Notes under the pieces: generated by a model | Databases searched by the model: none | Seen by the model: only the letters and a program-made list of their open reading frames with translations | Told to the model about the DNA's origin: nothing | In this document: in pieces, positions 61,599-64,000 of the stretch | Layout of the letters: each line of letters begins with the position of its first letter | Numbering within the stretch: the stretch's first letter is position 1 | NCBI GenBank assembly: GCA_903823025.1 | Contig: CAIJRK010000023.1 | Span: 1-64,000, forward strand | From: an uncultured beta proteobacterium | GTDB taxonomy: Bacteria > Pseudomonadota > Gammaproteobacteria > Burkholderiales > Burkholderiaceae_C | Reading direction: 5' to 3' | Length of the DNA: 64,000 nt | Program-made: the position numbers and the translations under genes

Positions 61599-62942
61599 AT
61601 GACGCTCTATTCATCCATGGTTTCTTCGCTGATCTTTCCGCTGCATGAGCGCCTCAAGCGCCACGATTCAGTCGCTTTGCTGCATGAGATGGAAGCGGTT
61701 CAATGGTGGGCGCCCGCGCGTTTGGCGGCGCTGCAGTTGCAACGCTTGCGTCATCTTTTGCAAGAGGTGGGTGTGAACGTGCCGTACTACAAGAACCTGT
61801 TTGAGAAAACCGGGTTTGACCCTCAAAGCGTGCAAAGCCTGGCGGATCTGCAACGGATCCCGCTGCTTACCAAACCGCTGATTCGCACCCATACCGAGGC
61901 GCTTAAAAACGAGCAGGCGCGAGGGCTTAAGCGCTTGACAACGGGCGGCTCATCCGGCGAGCCTTTAAGTTTTTGGCTAGGCAAGCAACGCATCAGTCAT
62001 GATGTCGCGGCCAAATGGCGTGCGACCCGCTGGTGGGGCGTCGATATTGGCGACCCCGAGATTGTGGTGTGGGGTTCTCCTATCGAGCTGGGCCAACAAG
62101 ACCGCCTCAAGCATTGGCGCGACAAGTTGTTGCGCACTCAGCTGCTGCCTGCGTTCGAGATGTCCGAGTCCAAACTGGATCAATTCATTGCCACCATTCT
62201 CACGGTCAAACCCCGCATGTTGTTTGGCTACCCTTCGGCGCTCACGCACATTGCCAGCCATGCGCAAAAACGCAAGGTGTGCTTGAGCGACTTGGGGATT
62301 CAGGTGGTTTTTGTCACCTCCGAGCGTCTTTACGAGGAGCAACGTCGCACGTTAAGTCAGGTGTTCGGGTGTGGCGTTGCCAACGGCTATGGCGGGCGTG
62401 ATGCCGGGTTTATTGCGCACGAATGTCCAGCGGGCGGGATGCACTTGACGGCAGATGACCTTGTGGTGGAAATCATCAACGAGGCCGGTCAGGTGCAAGC
62501 GCCGGGTGTGGCGGGTGAGATTGTCGTGACCCATCTTTCGACCCCGGAGTTTCCCTTCATTCGCTACCGCACGGGCGATATCGGCGCGCTGGGTTCTACC
62601 CCTTGTTCTTGCGGGCGCGGTCTGCCCTTGTTGCAATCTATTCAGGGGCGCAGCACCGACTTTGTTATCGCCGCTGACGGCACGGTGATGCACGGTCTGT
62701 CGCTGATTTATATCTTGCGTGATTTACCGGGAATCCAAGCCTTCAAAGTGATACAAGAAAGCCGCGCGCTGACCCAGGTTCTACTGGTCACTGAGGCGGG
62801 TTTTTTGCCCGATTCAGTCGCCCGGATTGTGCGTGGTTTCAAGCAGCGGCTAGGGGCTGATGTGTCGGTCGTCGTGAACTTGGTGGCGCACATTCCTGCT
62901 GAAAAATCCGGCAAATTCAGGTACATCATCAGCCATGCGTGA
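61599..62942 (+). CDS. PaaK/CapK-like adenylate-forming protein, XrtA-region copy 2
   Basis: 447 residues. TTGGSSGEPLSFWLG near 111-125 is the nucleotide-binding loop, ANGYGGRDAGFIAHE follows, and FPFIRYRTGDIGALG near 316-330 the RYxTGD motif. Members near polysaccharide loci are named CapK; their reaction is not known, and acyl activation for transfer to sugars is plausible. GTTAGGAGAGG precedes the start, and a 50-base gap separates it from the previous gene. It is distinct in sequence from the PaaK-like gene at 39584-40990. The next gene starts inside its last codons. Confidence 0.86.
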   Translation: MTLYSSMVSSLIFPLHERLKRHDSVALLHEMEAVQWWAPARLAALQLQRLRHLLQEVGVNVPYYKNLFEKTGFDPQSVQSLADLQRIPLLTKPLIRTHTEALKNEQARGLKRLTTGGSSGEPLSFWLGKQRISHDVAAKWRATRWWGVDIGDPEIVVWGSPIELGQQDRLKHWRDKLLRTQLLPAFEMSESKLDQFIATILTVKPRMLFGYPSALTHIASHAQKRKVCLSDLGIQVVFVTSERLYEEQRRTLSQVFGCGVANGYGGRDAGFIAHECPAGGMHLTADDLVVEIINEAGQVQAPGVAGEIVVTHLSTPEFPFIRYRTGDIGALGSTPCSCGRGLPLLQSIQGRSTDFVIAADGTVMHGLSLIYILRDLPGIQAFKVIQESRALTQVLLVTEAGFLPDSVARIVRGFKQRLGADVSVVVNLVAHIPAEKSGKFRYIISHA

Positions 62943-64000
62943 CCTCCTCATTATTAGCCTCACCCTGGTCGGTTCGTTGATGGCGTTACGCCGTCCCTGG
63001 ATTGGCATCATGCTGTGGACTTGGCTCAGCATCATGAATCCGCACCGCTACGCTTATGGCATGGCCGTTCATGCGCCGCTGGCGGCGATGGCCGCTATTA
63101 GTGTGCTGCTGGGTCTTCTAATGACGCAAGAACGTGCGTCCCCTTTTAAGGCCAGTCCGGTCGCCTGGCTGGCGCTATTTATGGTCTGGATCAGCCTGTC
63201 GTGGCTGGCCGGTCTGGACCCGGCGGGCGACTACGCACAGTGGAAAAAAGTCATGAAGATTGATGGCATGATTTTGGTGGCGCTCATGCTGTTGCACAGC
63301 AAAAAACATATCTTTGCGCTGATGTGGGTGTGCGCCGGGTCTCTCGCCTTGCTCGGCATCAAGGGCGGTATTTTTACCTTTGCCTCGGGAGGGAGTTACC
63401 ACGTCTGGGGGCCACCCGGCTCTTTTATTGAGGATAACAATGAGTTTGCGCTGGCCTTGGTGATGACGATTCCGCTGCTGCGGTTTTTGCAACTTCAGCT
63501 CCATCGCCAAGGCGCGCGCATGGCCCTGACAGTGGCCATGCTGTTGTGCGCTGCTGCTGCCCTGGGTTCTCAATCGCGAGGCGCCTTGCTGGCTATTTCA
63601 GCCATGCTGCTCTACCTGTGGTGGTACGGAAAAAACAAATTCAGCATTGGTTTTTTGATCCTCGTCGCCGCCGTCGTACTCCTCGCTTTTATGCCTGATA
63701 CGTGGATGAATCGCATGTCCAGCATTGGCGCCTATGAAGAAGATAGATCCGCGCTGGGGCGTTTTAGCGCTTGGTGGACGGCTTGGAATCTGGCTTGGCA
63801 CTACCCTTTTGGCGTCGGCTTTAATCCGGTTCGCCCTGAGTTGTTTGCCCTCTATTCGCCTTATCCCAGCTTTATTCACGCGGCCCATAGTATTTATTTT
63901 CAGGTGCTGGGTAATCATGGCTTTGTCGGACTCGCGTTATTTTTAGGTCTTTTTGTCACGACCTGGCGCTCGGCTAGCTGGCTTCGACGTCAAAAGTTTA
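62935..64000 (+). CDS. Exosortase A-associated putative O-glycosylation ligase, partial
   Basis: A Wzy_C/O-antigen-ligase-like membrane protein, cut by the right edge after about 355 codons. From ATG 62935 (overlapping the preceding stop by 8 bases) it reads MRDLLIISLTLVGSLMALRR, then RPWIGIMLWTWLSIMNPHRY; FIEDNNEFALALVMTIPLL and the periplasmic loop AAHSIYFQVLGNHGFVGLAL with its conserved histidine are typical of the group found in XrtA loci. It would polymerise repeat units or attach the polysaccharide to proteins. About nine or ten membrane segments are visible. Confidence 0.92.
   Translation, partial: MRDLLIISLTLVGSLMALRRPWIGIMLWTWLSIMNPHRYAYGMAVHAPLAAMAAISVLLGLLMTQERASPFKASPVAWLALFMVWISLSWLAGLDPAGDYAQWKKVMKIDGMILVALMLLHSKKHIFALMWVCAGSLALLGIKGGIFTFASGGSYHVWGPPGSFIEDNNEFALALVMTIPLLRFLQLQLHRQGARMALTVAMLLCAAAALGSQSRGALLAISAMLLYLWWYGKNKFSIGFLILVAAVVLLAFMPDTWMNRMSSIGAYEEDRSALGRFSAWWTAWNLAWHYPFGVGFNPVRPELFALYSPYPSFIHAAHSIYFQVLGNHGFVGLALFLGLFVTTWRSASWLRRQKF

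Noticed and set aside
1-64000. tRNA, rRNA or prophage genes
   Set aside because: No cloverleaf-like or rRNA sequence and no phage structural or integrase genes were recognised on either strand.

Overview
The window looks like a chromosomal segment of a betaproteobacterium, most likely order Burkholderiales (Comamonadaceae/Rhodoferax-like). The grounds are fairly high GC, the betaproteobacterial-type gshA with gshB, an SAH riboswitch in front of ahcY-tlyA-metF, and a complete exosortase A (XrtA/PEP-CTERM) exopolysaccharide locus. The genus is inference. No rRNA, tRNA or prophage was seen.

Layout. 1-1.8 kb: an IS200/IS605-type element (TnpA cut by the left edge, intact TnpB, right-end hairpin) inserted beside a broken gene remnant. 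1.8-5.3 kb: a DUF1640 coiled-coil protein, then a serralysin-like RTX metalloprotease whose leader carries a cyclic-di-GMP-I (GEMM) riboswitch. 5.4-10.7 kb: the glutathione genes gshA and gshB and the K+ transporter kup, with a MazEF-type toxin-antitoxin (TA) pair framed by inverted IS-end remnants. 10.7-14.7 kb: a class II glutamine amidotransferase, then a NERD-helicase gene next to a low-GC DUF3883 nuclease-like gene, a candidate two-gene DNA-targeting module. 14.9-18.2 kb: an accessory patch with GNAT, VOC, Phd/RelE and TacA/TacT genes and decayed duplicate copies of several of them. 18.2-19.4 kb: a small zinc-ribbon protein, a glutathione S-transferase and a YdcH-like protein.

19.8-29.8 kb: a solute-sensing and signalling module. 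It has a two-subunit Na+/solute symporter, two small membrane proteins, a CbrA-like kinase that itself carries a symporter domain, a receiver-only regulator, and a membrane protein in which a degenerate histidine kinase is fused to a DEDDh exonuclease. A convergent CBS-DUF294 nucleotidyltransferase-like gene and a DUF2721 gene follow. 29.8-35.1 kb: prfC, then divergently the riboswitch-controlled ahcY-tlyA-metF operon of the SAM cycle; tlyA carries an unusual insert containing a CRISPR-repeat-like sequence.

35.3-64 kb: the XrtA/PEP-CTERM region. It holds two PEP-CTERM substrate proteins, two FeeM/AHL-synthase-like acyltransferases, a PaaK-like adenylate-forming enzyme and a low-molecular-weight tyrosine phosphatase on the minus strand. 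Divergently there is a long plus-strand operon: export lipoprotein, chain-length determinant, tyrosine autokinase, outer-membrane barrel, ATPase, UDP-GlcNAc 2-epimerase, deacetylase, FemAB-like protein, several glycosyltransferases, exosortase A with an EpsI domain, nucleotide-sugar dehydrogenase, amidotransferase, a second PaaK-like protein and an O-ligase cut by the right edge. Together these would make and export an exopolysaccharide and process PEP-CTERM surface proteins.
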